Source: Platerodrilus igneus
Taxonomy: Eukaryota; Arthropoda; Insecta; Coleoptera; Lycidae
Assembly: GCA_036346225.1 (NCBI GenBank)
Contig: JARFIW010001082.1
Location: 744,001 to 808,000, forward strand
DNA length: 64,000 nt
Direction of reading: 5' to 3'
Part shown: piece by piece, positions 41,701 to 53,700 of the stretch
Layout of the letters: each line of letters opens with the position of its first letter
Position numbering within the stretch: the first letter of the stretch is position 1
The notes under the pieces: generated by a model
The model's input: the letters and a program-made list of their open reading frames with translations, nothing else
What the model was told of the DNA's origin: nothing
Database searches by the model: none
Made by a program: the position numbers and the translations under genes

Positions 41701-44700
41701 AGTAGGTGCATCACCGCCATTTTCACGTCGATAATTACGCTAAACTGTGATCACTGAACTCTATTGAATAAACCAAATCACGCACTGAGCTTTCTACTGT
41801 GGCGTAGCCATGACTGGTGAGTGGCGACTGCCGGATGGCGAAAGCAGTAGCACTCTTCCCCCACCATGCTCGCTCTAAAACCAATCACTGCGATTGAATA
41901 TCAGTAAAACGATCTTGACAGTATACTGAATTCAAGTTCAAAACACGAAAGTTTAGTACTGGTATCGTTTTTTAATTATGATTTTTTTAAATCAAGTCAT
42001 GAAACCCTAATTTTATTTGACTCATGTAATTTGCATAACTGGCTCACTGGGTTCGTTCGTTTTGGCAAATACTACATTCGTCAAATAAAATTAGTTTTTT
42101 CATACCTTGTTACGTAAATATCTAATACAAGTAACAGGAATTAATCTACAACTAATAAACAGGCTCAAAGTAATTCTAGAGGTTATCTTTAGTGGTCATG
42201 TTATTAATATTAACAAATTCAGTATTTATACGAAAGAGATAGCCAGATGATAGGTGGACCCATACACTTGGTTTTAGTATCCATGACACCAACTCTCCAT
42301 AAAGTTTTACTCCACACGCCAATAGGACAGCTTTCAGACGAAGCAGCTGAGGCTAGAAATAAACGTTGTTGGTCGTTTAGGCTATATTTCGTAAGAAAAT
42401 ATTCTAGGCAGGTCTGTACTAGAGATGTGTTATGTTTATTTTGAACATCCCGTACATTTTTTTCTGTTAATAAGAAATACGCGGTCTAATAATTTTCAAC
42501 TCAAATCCCTTTGGCGTTAAAAACAAAAATTAATTCAGTAAATTAAAATAACCCTTTCACGTGTTAATTTATTTATCTATTTGTATAAATTCGATTTCTA
42601 GAGCCTAATTAATAATAAATACTCCTTCTAAGAATTCCTCAACATAAAGTTTATGCTAAAATTAAACAGACGGGAACTGATTCTAGGTATCTGATAATTG
42701 ATTCTTATGTGTTTTCCATTGAAAGCTTCGTCGAATTACAGCCGCGTATTATCCCAATAAATCGTGTTTTTCCAGTTTTTATTTCCTTAACAACAATATT
42801 ACTTTGAACTCTGGTCATTAGTGAAACGAAATTAATATTCACTTGTTTTTCAATCTACACAATGAAAACACGTGTAGAATGGTTGGTTGTTTCCGTTTTT
42901 CTGCATGAAAAGCTCGCGCACGCCTTACAGCGTGGTGAGTATTTATGGGTTTTATAAAATTGTACTTTTCGACGACAATAAATTCATTTTATTTATAATT
43001 ACTATAGCTCCTTTTGGTGACCCTTAAAGCCACAATGAATGGTCGCCCCTTGTTGTGATGGGAGGACCACCCCAAGGCGGGATCACGCGCACCGTTTTTA
43101 CAGACGGTTGGAGCCAACCCGACTGTAGTGACTCGAGAGTGAGTGTTTATACACTAATTTTCTTCCATCATTGTTCCCTATTCTGAACTAACCTACAGAT
43201 TTCCCTGAAATATGCACAGTTTGCATCTATAACTGTCTGATCTAGGTCTACATCTACCTCTTTTTTCCTGTCTCTGCTTGTAATATATCACATACTACTC
43301 CCCAAAAATGCCTTAGAACGTATTCGCCCTACTATTTCTCTTTTCCCTAGATATCCTTGTTCCCCTACTATTTCTGTAACTTATTTGTTATTATCTTTGT
43401 CTGTCCATGCTATCGTCCTCATACATCTGAAGCACAGCATTTCAAAAGGCTGCTACCGTTTTTCTGTCTGCGTTTCAGACTGCACGTATTTCATAGGCAT
43501 ACTGTGCTGTGATCCACACATATGCTTTCAACAATTTTCTTCTTATTTTATGTTTGTTGTCTTTCCTCATAGGCGCTGTTCTTTCTTGTTAGATGCAGTT
43601 CGGTCATTTTCTATTGTTTTACCGTTATATGCCCTATTTCTCCGACCTTCAATGGTTGTGAAGGAAGGTAAGCAGCCTGTGGCTGCCAAGTTCCCCCAAC
43701 ACTTAACCATTTGGTGATTTAATATATTTTCCAATTTAGGTATTTCGCAACCAACAACTAGTTGTTTATACTAATCATCAGATTTATCTGCGCTTATTTT
43801 TTCGTCATTAGGTTTTCCGTCTCAAAACTGGTTGGACACGTACCTGCACTTATTTATATTCTGAGCAAGCCTACATAGTTCCCTGAAATTCTCACACATG
43901 TGTATTCAGCTAGTTTCCTTTCTATTGTTTTCTAATTTTATACCCTATTTTACTGAGATTCAGTGAAGGAGGTTAAGCAACCTGTGGCTACCAAGATCCC
44001 CCAACACTTAGACATTTGCCAAAATAATGGTTTTCCAGTAAATCTTTTCACACCCTTAACATTATTCGAGAATATTGCCCAACCACTTCTTGTAGTTACT
44101 TATAATAATCATCATGTTTAAGCACAGTTATCTTTTCGTCATTAGTTTATCCATCTTGGGATTGGTTGGATGCGTACCTCCATTGATTTCTATTCTGGGC
44201 TAGCCTACACATCTCCACCTCTACAGCCTACATCTTTTACTATCTGTGTGCAGTAGTCTAATCTAGGTCTGCCTCTTCTTCTCTTTTTTCCTATCTCTGC
44301 TTCTAATATATTCCGCACTATTCCCTCATGTCGTAGTATGTGGCCTATCATCTTATCTCTCCTATTTTTTTTACCGTATTCCACATATTTCTTTCTTCCC
44401 CTACCATTTTTAGTACCTCTTCGTTCTTAACTTTGTCTGTCCATGATATCTTCATCATACGTCTGTAGCACCACATTTCAAAGGCTTCTATCTTTTTTTT
44501 TGTCCGCTTCTCCTACTGTCCAGGCTTCACAGCCGTACAGTGCTGTGCTCCACACATATGTTTTAAGCAATCTTTTCCTTGTTTCTATGTTTGTGGTCTT
44601 TGAGCACAGTAGTTGGTTTTTCTTGTTAAATGTAGCACGACCTTGTGCTAATCTTTGTTTTATATCTTTTGTGCTTTTCCATCTTGCGTTATTTGGCTTC

Positions 44701-47700
44701 CTAGGTAGCAGAAATCCTTAACCTCTTGTAAGTTCGTGTTAAATACTTGTATTCTTGTTTTTGATTTATTTTCCCCACCTTTGCAAACTAGAACTTTAGT
44801 TTTAGTTTTGTTAATTTTCATACCGTATGTCTCTGTTAGAACCGTTTCCATTTCATTAAGAGCAGCTTCTAACTCTTCCTTGCTAGACGCTAATACCGCT
44901 ATATCATCTGCAAATCTAAGCATATCAATTTTTGTCCCTGCATAGTAATTCCAAATGTCTTCCTGCATTTGACAGTATTCATTGCCTCTTCTATGTACAA
45001 GTTAAAATCAATGGGGATAGGGCACATCCCTGTCTCACCCTTTCCTAATGTTTACTTCTCTAGGTTCCTGCTCTAATTCTATTACTGCTATTTGCTCTTT
45101 GTATAAGCTATGTACTATTCGTCTATCCCTATAACTCATTCCAATCTTTTGAGTATTTCAAACATTTTTTTCCAATTTACATTGTCAAATGCTTTTTCCA
45201 GATCTACAAACCCTATATACATGCTTTCCCCTTTTTCTATTGTTTTCTCCATTATCACTCTCAGAGCTAAAATAGCCTCCCGTGTTCCCCTGTTTCGCCT
45301 AAACCCAAATTGGTCTTCTCCTAGTATTTCTTCAGCTCGTTTTTCCATTCGTCTTTGCACAATTCTAGTTAATATTTTTGACATGTGTGCTGTCAAACTT
45401 ATTGTTCGAAAATTTTCACATTTATCCGCGCCTTTCTTTTTTGGTATAGTTACTATGATGCTACGTTTGAAATCTTTGGGTATCTCGCCTGTCTCATACA
45501 AGTTGGAAGAGACGTTCTGTTACTGCTTGTCCAGCGGCTTTTAGAGTTTCTGCTTGCACCTTATCTGTACCCGGCGCCTTACCATTTTTCAAACCCTTTA
45601 ATGCTGATTCAAACTCGTCTCGAAGTATAGGATATCCCAAGTCATCATTTTCAATGTCTGATTCCTGTTCTAATGCAGTTAGTTCCTCTCCTGCATATAA
45701 ATTCCCTATATATTCTTGCCATCTACTCACTTTCTCTATGTTTTCTATAATGACGTTTCCTTGTGCGTCCCTTATATTTTTGCTATACGGTTTTATATCC
45801 CTAAAATTCATTCTAATTAATTTGTATGCTTCGTCTGTCTTTCCTATTTCCATCTTAGTTTGTACCTCTTTGCACTTTTCATCAATCCATTGTTCTTTAG
45901 CTTTCCTGCATTTTCGAATAATTTCCCATTTTATTGCTTTGTATCTCTGTTTTCCTGTTTCGTCTGATTTACTTTTGTATTTTCGTCTTTCATCTATTAA
46001 ATTCACGATATTCTTTGTTATGCATGGTTTCTTATTTTCTTTTTGTGTATACCCCAAAATATCTCTGGCCGCCATGTCTAGGCTGGATTTAATGTTATTC
46101 CATTCTGTTTCTACTTCCTTAGTTTCAGATATTTTCCCGATATCAATCAGCAATTCATTTGACTTTTTTTCGAATCTTACTTGAATATCTTTATCTTTTA
46201 GTTTCTCTAAGTCCAAGTGTCTTTTCCGTTCCTTTTTCAGATTTTTAAATTTAAGTGCGGCCTTCATAATTACGATGTTGTGGTCAGTATCTATATCTGC
46301 TTCTGGGTAGCTTCTACAGTCTTTTACTTGATTCCTAAACCGTTGTCTAACAAGAATGTAATCTATTTGATATCTTCCTATATCTCCTGGCATCTTCCAC
46401 GTATATCGTCTTCTAGCATGATGTTGAAATAATGTGTTTGTGATAATTAAATTGTTCTTGTCGCAAAATTGTACCAGCCTATTTCCCCTGTCGTTTCTCG
46501 TGCCTAACCCAAATAAACCTACTACCGCTCCTTACCTACCCTCACCTACCACGGCATTAAAATCCCCCGTAATTATTAAATTTTCATGTCCTTTTACGTA
46601 TCTTAATATGTCTTCGATATCTTTGTAGATGGCTTCTACTTCTTCGTCACTGTAGCTAGAGGTGGGCATGTATACTTGTATTATTACTGTGTTTACCGGT
46701 TTAGATTCTAATCTAACCATGAGTACTCTTTCGTTCTTTTGTAAGTAATTTTCTACACAGTATCCTATCTTTTTCCGCATAACTATCCCCACACCCAAAT
46801 TTCCGTCCTCTGCTCCTGTATGAATTACCCTGAAGTCTCCACTCCAAAAATCCCCCGCCTCTGGCCACCGAACTTCGCTGATCCCTACTATGTCTAGTGA
46901 TAACCTATTCATTTCGATTTTAGGTTCTCTAGCTTACCTACTTGCTTCATACTTCTAACATTCCACGCTCCGACTCGCAGAATGTTCCCGACTCTTATTT
47001 TAACTTTCCGATCGCATCCTCCGAAGTAGTCCCCTCCTGGAGATCCGAATGGGGACTATTTTAACTCGGAATCTTTTACCCCAGAGAATGCCATCATGTT
47101 TGTAACAATTTAGGTACGCTGTGTACTTGGGAGATAATGTGGTGGTTTCCCGTTGCCTTTCACATCGCGGTAGTGTGTCTTAGACTGCCATACCGACCCC
47201 TATGGTCTCTGCCAGTCTAAGTACCGAAAGAGCCGCTGCCCTCTTTCGGGGACCTGTCTTAGTCTGGTTCCTCACTAACGACCCTACTACTTTGGTTGGA
47301 CCTGTAGTTTGGCTCTTTAGCTCATTAGAACACGCAAGCCATTTCACCTGTTCTAGTGATTTAGAACTTAGGCAAGGTGCAGGTCCATTCGAAATGGCTC
47401 GTTACAATAGCAAAGTATTAAAAGACAGGTAATATCTCTATATTGCTCTATTGAACACATGTTACAACCTCAAGATAAACTTGTGAGTGACAACCAATTT
47501 ACAAGGGTTTGTTATTTGCGTGTCGCTTCTCACGCAGAGATTATTACTAGTTTATAATAATTAAATTTCACTGGACGGACAAATATTTGGCATTTTGTAG
47601 ATTTCTAATTGCACGTTTAAAATTCCCAAAGAAAAAAGAAAACTGAAATTACTCAATTAAACCTTTATAGAGATCGAATCAACGAAATTTCCGACCCAGT

Positions 47701-50700
47701 AACTCATTAGAAACACATCCCGAATCTACAAGGTTTTCAAGATTCCATCTAAATCATTAACACAGGTTTACGCAAATTTTATTGCGGCATTAGTTAGTTA
47801 CACTTCTTGCAAATTCGTCTGAATTAAAAGAGAAATTACATCAGAATATTTGAAAAGATGTTGATACTGCATAATTTAGTTGCTTATTTATATTAGACAT
47901 ATTACAAGCAGCCGCACTTGATGAACAAAATCCGGGTAATGTCGCAACCTCTAATCACAATGCTAAGCTTCAACCTTTAAGTTTACGAGTGACCAGCTGC
48001 AGGGCTAAACCCTCCAATAGCAAATCAGCACATTTCACATACTACTTAATATTTTTCTAACAATTTAACAAATTGTCAATTATCAATTATATAAATACAG
48101 CAATTAAAATGAATCTAAACAGAAGTTAGTAGGTTGAAATGTAAAGATGTAATTAAAAAATAAGTTTTATCGGGTTATAATGCAAAGGTACTAAATAATA
48201 CGTAAGATTAACAGCTCCCGAAATTCTACATATCTTTTGGAGGGTTCAACCCTGCAGCTAGATACTCGTCTTGAGTTTGTAAACTTTCAATGGTGATTTC
48301 TGTTCCTAGCAATCGTATATCGATCAATTCGATTGCTTGGTACAAAATAATCCTTGTTTGTCTGATATCGAAAAATTCAAATATTTGTTAACCTCAATTT
48401 AAAATGAGCCGTTATAATTCCTTAAAATCATCCATTATGCTCACCAAATTATTCGATTGTCTACAAAATCCTCAAAAATAGGTACAACAACCCGAGATTG
48501 TTTGCAATGCTCTATTAGAGGGCTATCAAATCTTCGCCGCCCTTAAAATCCGAAAATCCCAGGTTACTCAGGTCGCTTTCGGGTTGATGTTCTGAAAACT
48601 TAAGCTATGCTATCGAGCAGTATAATTTCATTTTAGTCGATTTATTGCATGAAAAGCTTGATCCCGACGCTCGCAAGAGGTTCGAGTTACAATCCGATCC
48701 TAAGGAAACACCGGAATTCGACACTAAAAAAATGTTCATTACAACAGTGCACTGCGTTAAAGAATTTTTCCTAATCGTCTAGCACTCCATGTATAATTAC
48801 AATACAAACTACTGCAGCTAAGTATGCACTTACCAAGGTTTCCTTTAAACCAAATGTTACTTCTCATGTGAAGCTGTTAAATAAATTCTATCGATCCGCA
48901 AATGTTCGAATAAGGCAATCCCGTAGCGGAATTATGTTCAGCTTGTAAGGCTAATCTAGAACAGTGTTTATCATTTTTATTCAAGGAGCCAACCAGTCGA
49001 CTGGGTACCATAAGAAGTTGAAAACTCTGTGTCAATTACTTACGTCCCTATGCGTTCAAATAATGTAAATTAAAATCTACTTGTCGTGCTTGTGGAAAGT
49101 ATCACCACACCCTACTTCATACCAATTGAAATCTTATTGCCAATGGCGGATAGTAGTTCAACTATTTTCGTAGAAGTTCAAGACGGAGCCGGTAATTTTA
49201 AGAAGTCAGAGCTTTCCGTGACCTTGGTTCGCAGACCAGTTTTATATGTCATGTGTATAATTAATGATACCAATGCCTCGGTCCCAAGTCCCTATCTATG
49301 GCTTTGGTCAAATGAATGCAGCTGCCAATCAAGGTGCCACTAGTTGTACTTTACGTTTTTCTTTAGAAATCACCACTTTTATCCTAACAACAGTTTCCAG
49401 TGATTTATCTGGCGCTGAAATTGTAAGTAACTTCGAAATATTCTTAAGGCCTGCATTTTGCAGACCCAACATGGAATAAACCCGGACAAATCTGTATATG
49501 CTCCTAGGGGAGGATATACATCTCTTCACTATTAATGGTGGCTTGCAACCAGATACCCAAAACGATCAAACCCTCATTGGACTTTGTGAGACTGAGAAAA
49601 TCCTATGAAGTACCATGTTTCTCCGGAAAAAGAGAAAGAAGTTAAAATTTTTGAATCTTCATATTCATATTATAACAAATGTTTGTCTGTCTCTAGAGGT
49701 GTTGTTTTGTTGGTTGCCAGTCAAAAAAGGATACCCAACACTACGTCGACTTCTCACAAAAGTCAAGAGTTAAATAAATAACATGAAACAGCTGTTTGCG
49801 TCTCTTTACAAAGAAAATATATGAGGGTGGTTTTAAAAGTTAGCGAAATGGAGCACAGATGGCAGCATCAGTTCGAATAGAATATATACAATTGATGGAT
49901 CCAACTATCTAGTGCGTATATGTTAAATTTGACATTATTCTGTCAAGTAGTATTAATTTGGTGCTATATGAAGTAAAGTTAGTTTTGTGAGTTTTTCAAA
50001 ATGAATAAAACTGAAACACGCGCTGTTATCAATATTTTGTAAAAAATGGTTGGAAAGCAACAGAAATACATAAAGATATGCAGGATACATTAGGAGACTC
50101 TGCTCCATCATTTACAACTGTGCACAAGTGTGTGACGGAATTTAAACGTGGTCGTAAGAACCTAGAAGATGACCCGCGCAGCGGACGACCAAAAACTGCC
50201 ACCACGCCTGAAATCGTCAAAAAAATTAATGATATGGTTACGCAGGATCGTTGATTAAAGGTCTCCGAAATTGCTAAGGATGCAGGTATCTCAGATGAAA
50301 GAGCATTTCATATATTAACTGCGGAATTAGGTATGAAAAAGTTTTCGGCAAGATGGGTGGCGCGCATATTGAGAATTGATCAAAACCTTAAGAGGAAGAG
50401 AATTTGCCAACAGAGTATAGACCGCCTTAACTCCAATAAAACCGATTTTGTCCGACGATTTGTTACGACAGATGAAACTTGGGTTCACTATAATACCCCT
50501 GAAACCAAGCAACAATCTAAACAATAGAATACATATGGGTTCTCTACCACCAAAGAAAGTGAAGTCGGCTGGAAAAGTTATGGCATCAGTTTTTTGGGAT
50601 GCTGAAGGTGTCCTACCATTTGACTATCTTCCCAAGGGCAAAACAATGAACAGTGAATATTGCGCTAAACTTCTAGGGCAACTGGATAAAAATATTCGTG

Positions 50701-53700
50701 AAAAGACCTGCATTGCGTAAGAAGAAGATCATTTTCTATCAGAATAATGCACGTGCACACACAAGTGCAGTAGCAATGCAAAAATTGAATGATCTGCAGT
50801 ACGATCTGTTGCAAGATCCACCTTACTCGCCTGATTTGGCTTCTTCTGATTTCCACCTATTTTCACGACTAAAAGTTTTCATTGGGGGAACACTATTTTC
50901 CACGGACGAAGAAATAAAAGCAGCTGTCGACGACTATTTTGAAGGCCTTGAGGAATCGCACTTTCGTGATGGCATAATGGGTTTAGAACATAGCTGGAAG
51001 AAGTGTATTCAACTTGACGGAGATTATGTTGAAAAATAAACTATATTCTAAAAACAAATTTTTCATTTTCCCCTTCGTTTCGCGAACTTTTCAATCCAAC
51101 CTCGTACCTATAATATTAAAAAATATTAAGTTTAGATTTCCGTTGGGTTTGGAACTCACACCATCTTACTACTTGTACGAATGTGGAACTTTCACTCAGT
51201 TTGTAGCATACATAATTTTAAAATTAATCACGATGCCTTACTTTTAATAGGAGGTCCTAAAATGCTACCAGAAAAGAAAATTTGATATAACAAAATTTTA
51301 TACGTGTATTGAATTCAAATACAGTATTGCCCGAAATAAACAGTACTGAAACTAAGTTGGCGATGTTTTTATGCGTGCGCTGTCACACTCAAGTTAGCTA
51401 GTATAGACCTGTCAAGTAAACCTCAAACAAGTAATTAGTAGGGCCTAATTGTTAAAAATGGTGTTAAGTACAGAGGAGAAAGTGTTTCTGGTAGAGCATT
51501 ATTTTCGTTCATACGGAATCGGCCGACATAATGGTGCAAGTTTGCTATACGTGTCTGATCAATTCACACAAAAGTTTAATAAACGTTCTACAAGTAATGT
51601 TGTAATTTTGAAGGTTATTGAAAAGTTTAGAAATACAGGTAGTGTATTGTGCCAACGAAAAGGAAACTCGGGGCGTCCCAGGACAGTTAACAACAACAAT
51701 AACCATGAACGTGTTTTTGAGCAAATCTTAGAAAATCCGAAAGTCAGCCAGGCAAGGACAGCGTTACAACTTGATTTAAAAAGAACTTCCTTTCAAAGAA
51801 TCCTGAAGGAGCTGGGTACATTTTCGTATGTGATTCAGGTACATCAACAACTACATCCTCGGGATTATCGCAGTAGAGTGGAATATTGCGCCAGAATTCT
51901 CGCGTTACAGTATGAAAATCCTGAATTTTTGAAAATGTTTGGTTTTCAGACGAAGCACATTTTCACTTGTCAGGCTATGTGAATCGTCGCACAAATTGAT
52001 TTCTGGGCTTTGCCAGACCCGATGAGGTTCAAGAGGTTCCTTTACATAGTGAAAAAGTGAGTGTCTGGTGTGCTGTTTCCGGACACGGAATCATTGGTCC
52101 GTACTTTATCGAAGAGAATGGTAGGCAAGTCACACTTAATCAACAGAGGTACAGACAAATTTTAACACGATTTATCCCTGATCTACGTCAATTCTGTCGT
52201 GCACGTAACTTGGCATTTCGAAACCAATTTTTTCAGCAGGACGGGGCAACTTGCCATACTGCTGCCGCAATTCGTCAATTTCTTCAAGAACATTTTCCAA
52301 GCAAATTCATATCACGATTTACTGACTTCCCTTATCCTTCACATTCTCCAGACCTCACACCTCCAGACGCATACATTTGGGGCATGGCTAAAAATGCCGT
52401 TTTCAAACGGGCACCACAAACCATCGATGAATTAAAGGATGCCGTTAGAGTCTTCTTCGCAGCCCTGAGACAACCCTTATTCAATAACATGACCAGAAAC
52501 TTAGAACATCGTTATGAAGTCTGTCTCGAACGAGGAGGTGCACATTTAGAACATATAACAAAGTGTCAATAATATGTATTTTTTAAATATACAAAACAAT
52601 TACAATTTCAGTACTGTTTATTTCGGGCAATACTGTATTATGCTCATATAAGAAAAATAAATATCAACAGAAAGCGTTCAATTATTTGCTCAGTAAAATA
52701 TTTGAATATTTTTGTAAACTTAGTAAAGAACAAACATAGGTCAATTTATACCGATACCAGATCTGATATTGATTTACAAATTTTAAGTTCAATATTTAAC
52801 GAGTAAAATTTATAAATAAGGGGCTCTAATTTCTCTTTATAATTCTTGGTCAAAATAACTAATTGTATTACGGAGAGCAAGGTATAAATAACATTTGTGT
52901 TAAACTTCAATTTCCAGAAAAACACTAACATTAATTTTTAGCAAGATCTACGTAACAACTCGACAACTTCGACAACTCACGATTCCATAGGAGATGAGTA
53001 GTATAAATGTTTTCAATCGCAGGGAATAAACAAACGGCTTGTTACTCAATAAAAAGTTGACTTACCGACTAATAGCAAAAGTCGCCTTAAAAATTCCCAA
53101 TAACATCCAACAGCGAACGGCTTTGGAACACAATCTACAAGATGGCCAGTAAATTTCCTCTTAAAAAAACTTGTTTACCGCAGATGGTAGTTGACCAAAC
53201 AGCAGGAGGCCTTCGAAAGTAATAGGGATTATTCCTAGTCCATTTCCAAATAATAGCATAACACGACGATTTAGATGTTGTATGTTCAATTTAATACTAA
53301 AACGAACGAACTTGTTTCATTCAATTAGTTACCATAACTTTATATAAAGCAAAACCAGATCGTAAGTAGTTTTTAAATTTATTTCTAAATTAGTTGTTAA
53401 ATCATTTTATAAATTTGTTACTAGATTTTTTGTTTCTTCTTTGTTCTCGATAAGGGCACTTGTTGGGATGCTAATGTAGATCAAGTACGACGCGAAGATC
53501 GTCGACATTTAAAATTTTCCATTGACTGCACGAAGTTCTATCAGCGAGTGCCCAGAAGGAGCCGAAATAACTTAATGCAAAACTCGTAACTTTGCGTATG
53601 ATTTGGACGTAAACAAAAGACACGATAGAATAATATTTTCGACCTTCAACAAGCGTAAACCAATTTATTTCAATTTTGTTAGATGTGTTTCTTTTATAAG

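Larger units (their letters stand above)
38696..42444 (+). pseudogene. RAG1/Transib-like transposase remnant, split by two insertions
   Basis: Scattered frames form one degraded protein in order: [19 protein letters not shown] (38720), [67 protein letters not shown] and [16 protein letters not shown]. Then [16 protein letters not shown] (Asp at 39740), [25 protein letters not shown] (Asp at 40048), CYIC (40100-40111) and [13 protein letters not shown]. After the second insertion come [20 protein letters not shown] (His at 42298 and 42313) and [14 protein letters not shown] (Glu at 42349). Order and spacing parallel the RAG1 core: D600 in a CDG box, D708 just before a CxxC, the HxxxxH zinc ligands and E962 in NESGNK. 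A SINE (38824-39093) and a DD41D element (40658-42007) interrupt it, and frameshifts are many. The family assignment is by recall. Confidence 0.55.

Noticed and set aside
45654..46184. 176-codon plus-strand frame
   Set aside because: Antisense shadow of the LINE endonuclease-RT, which explains the sequence better.
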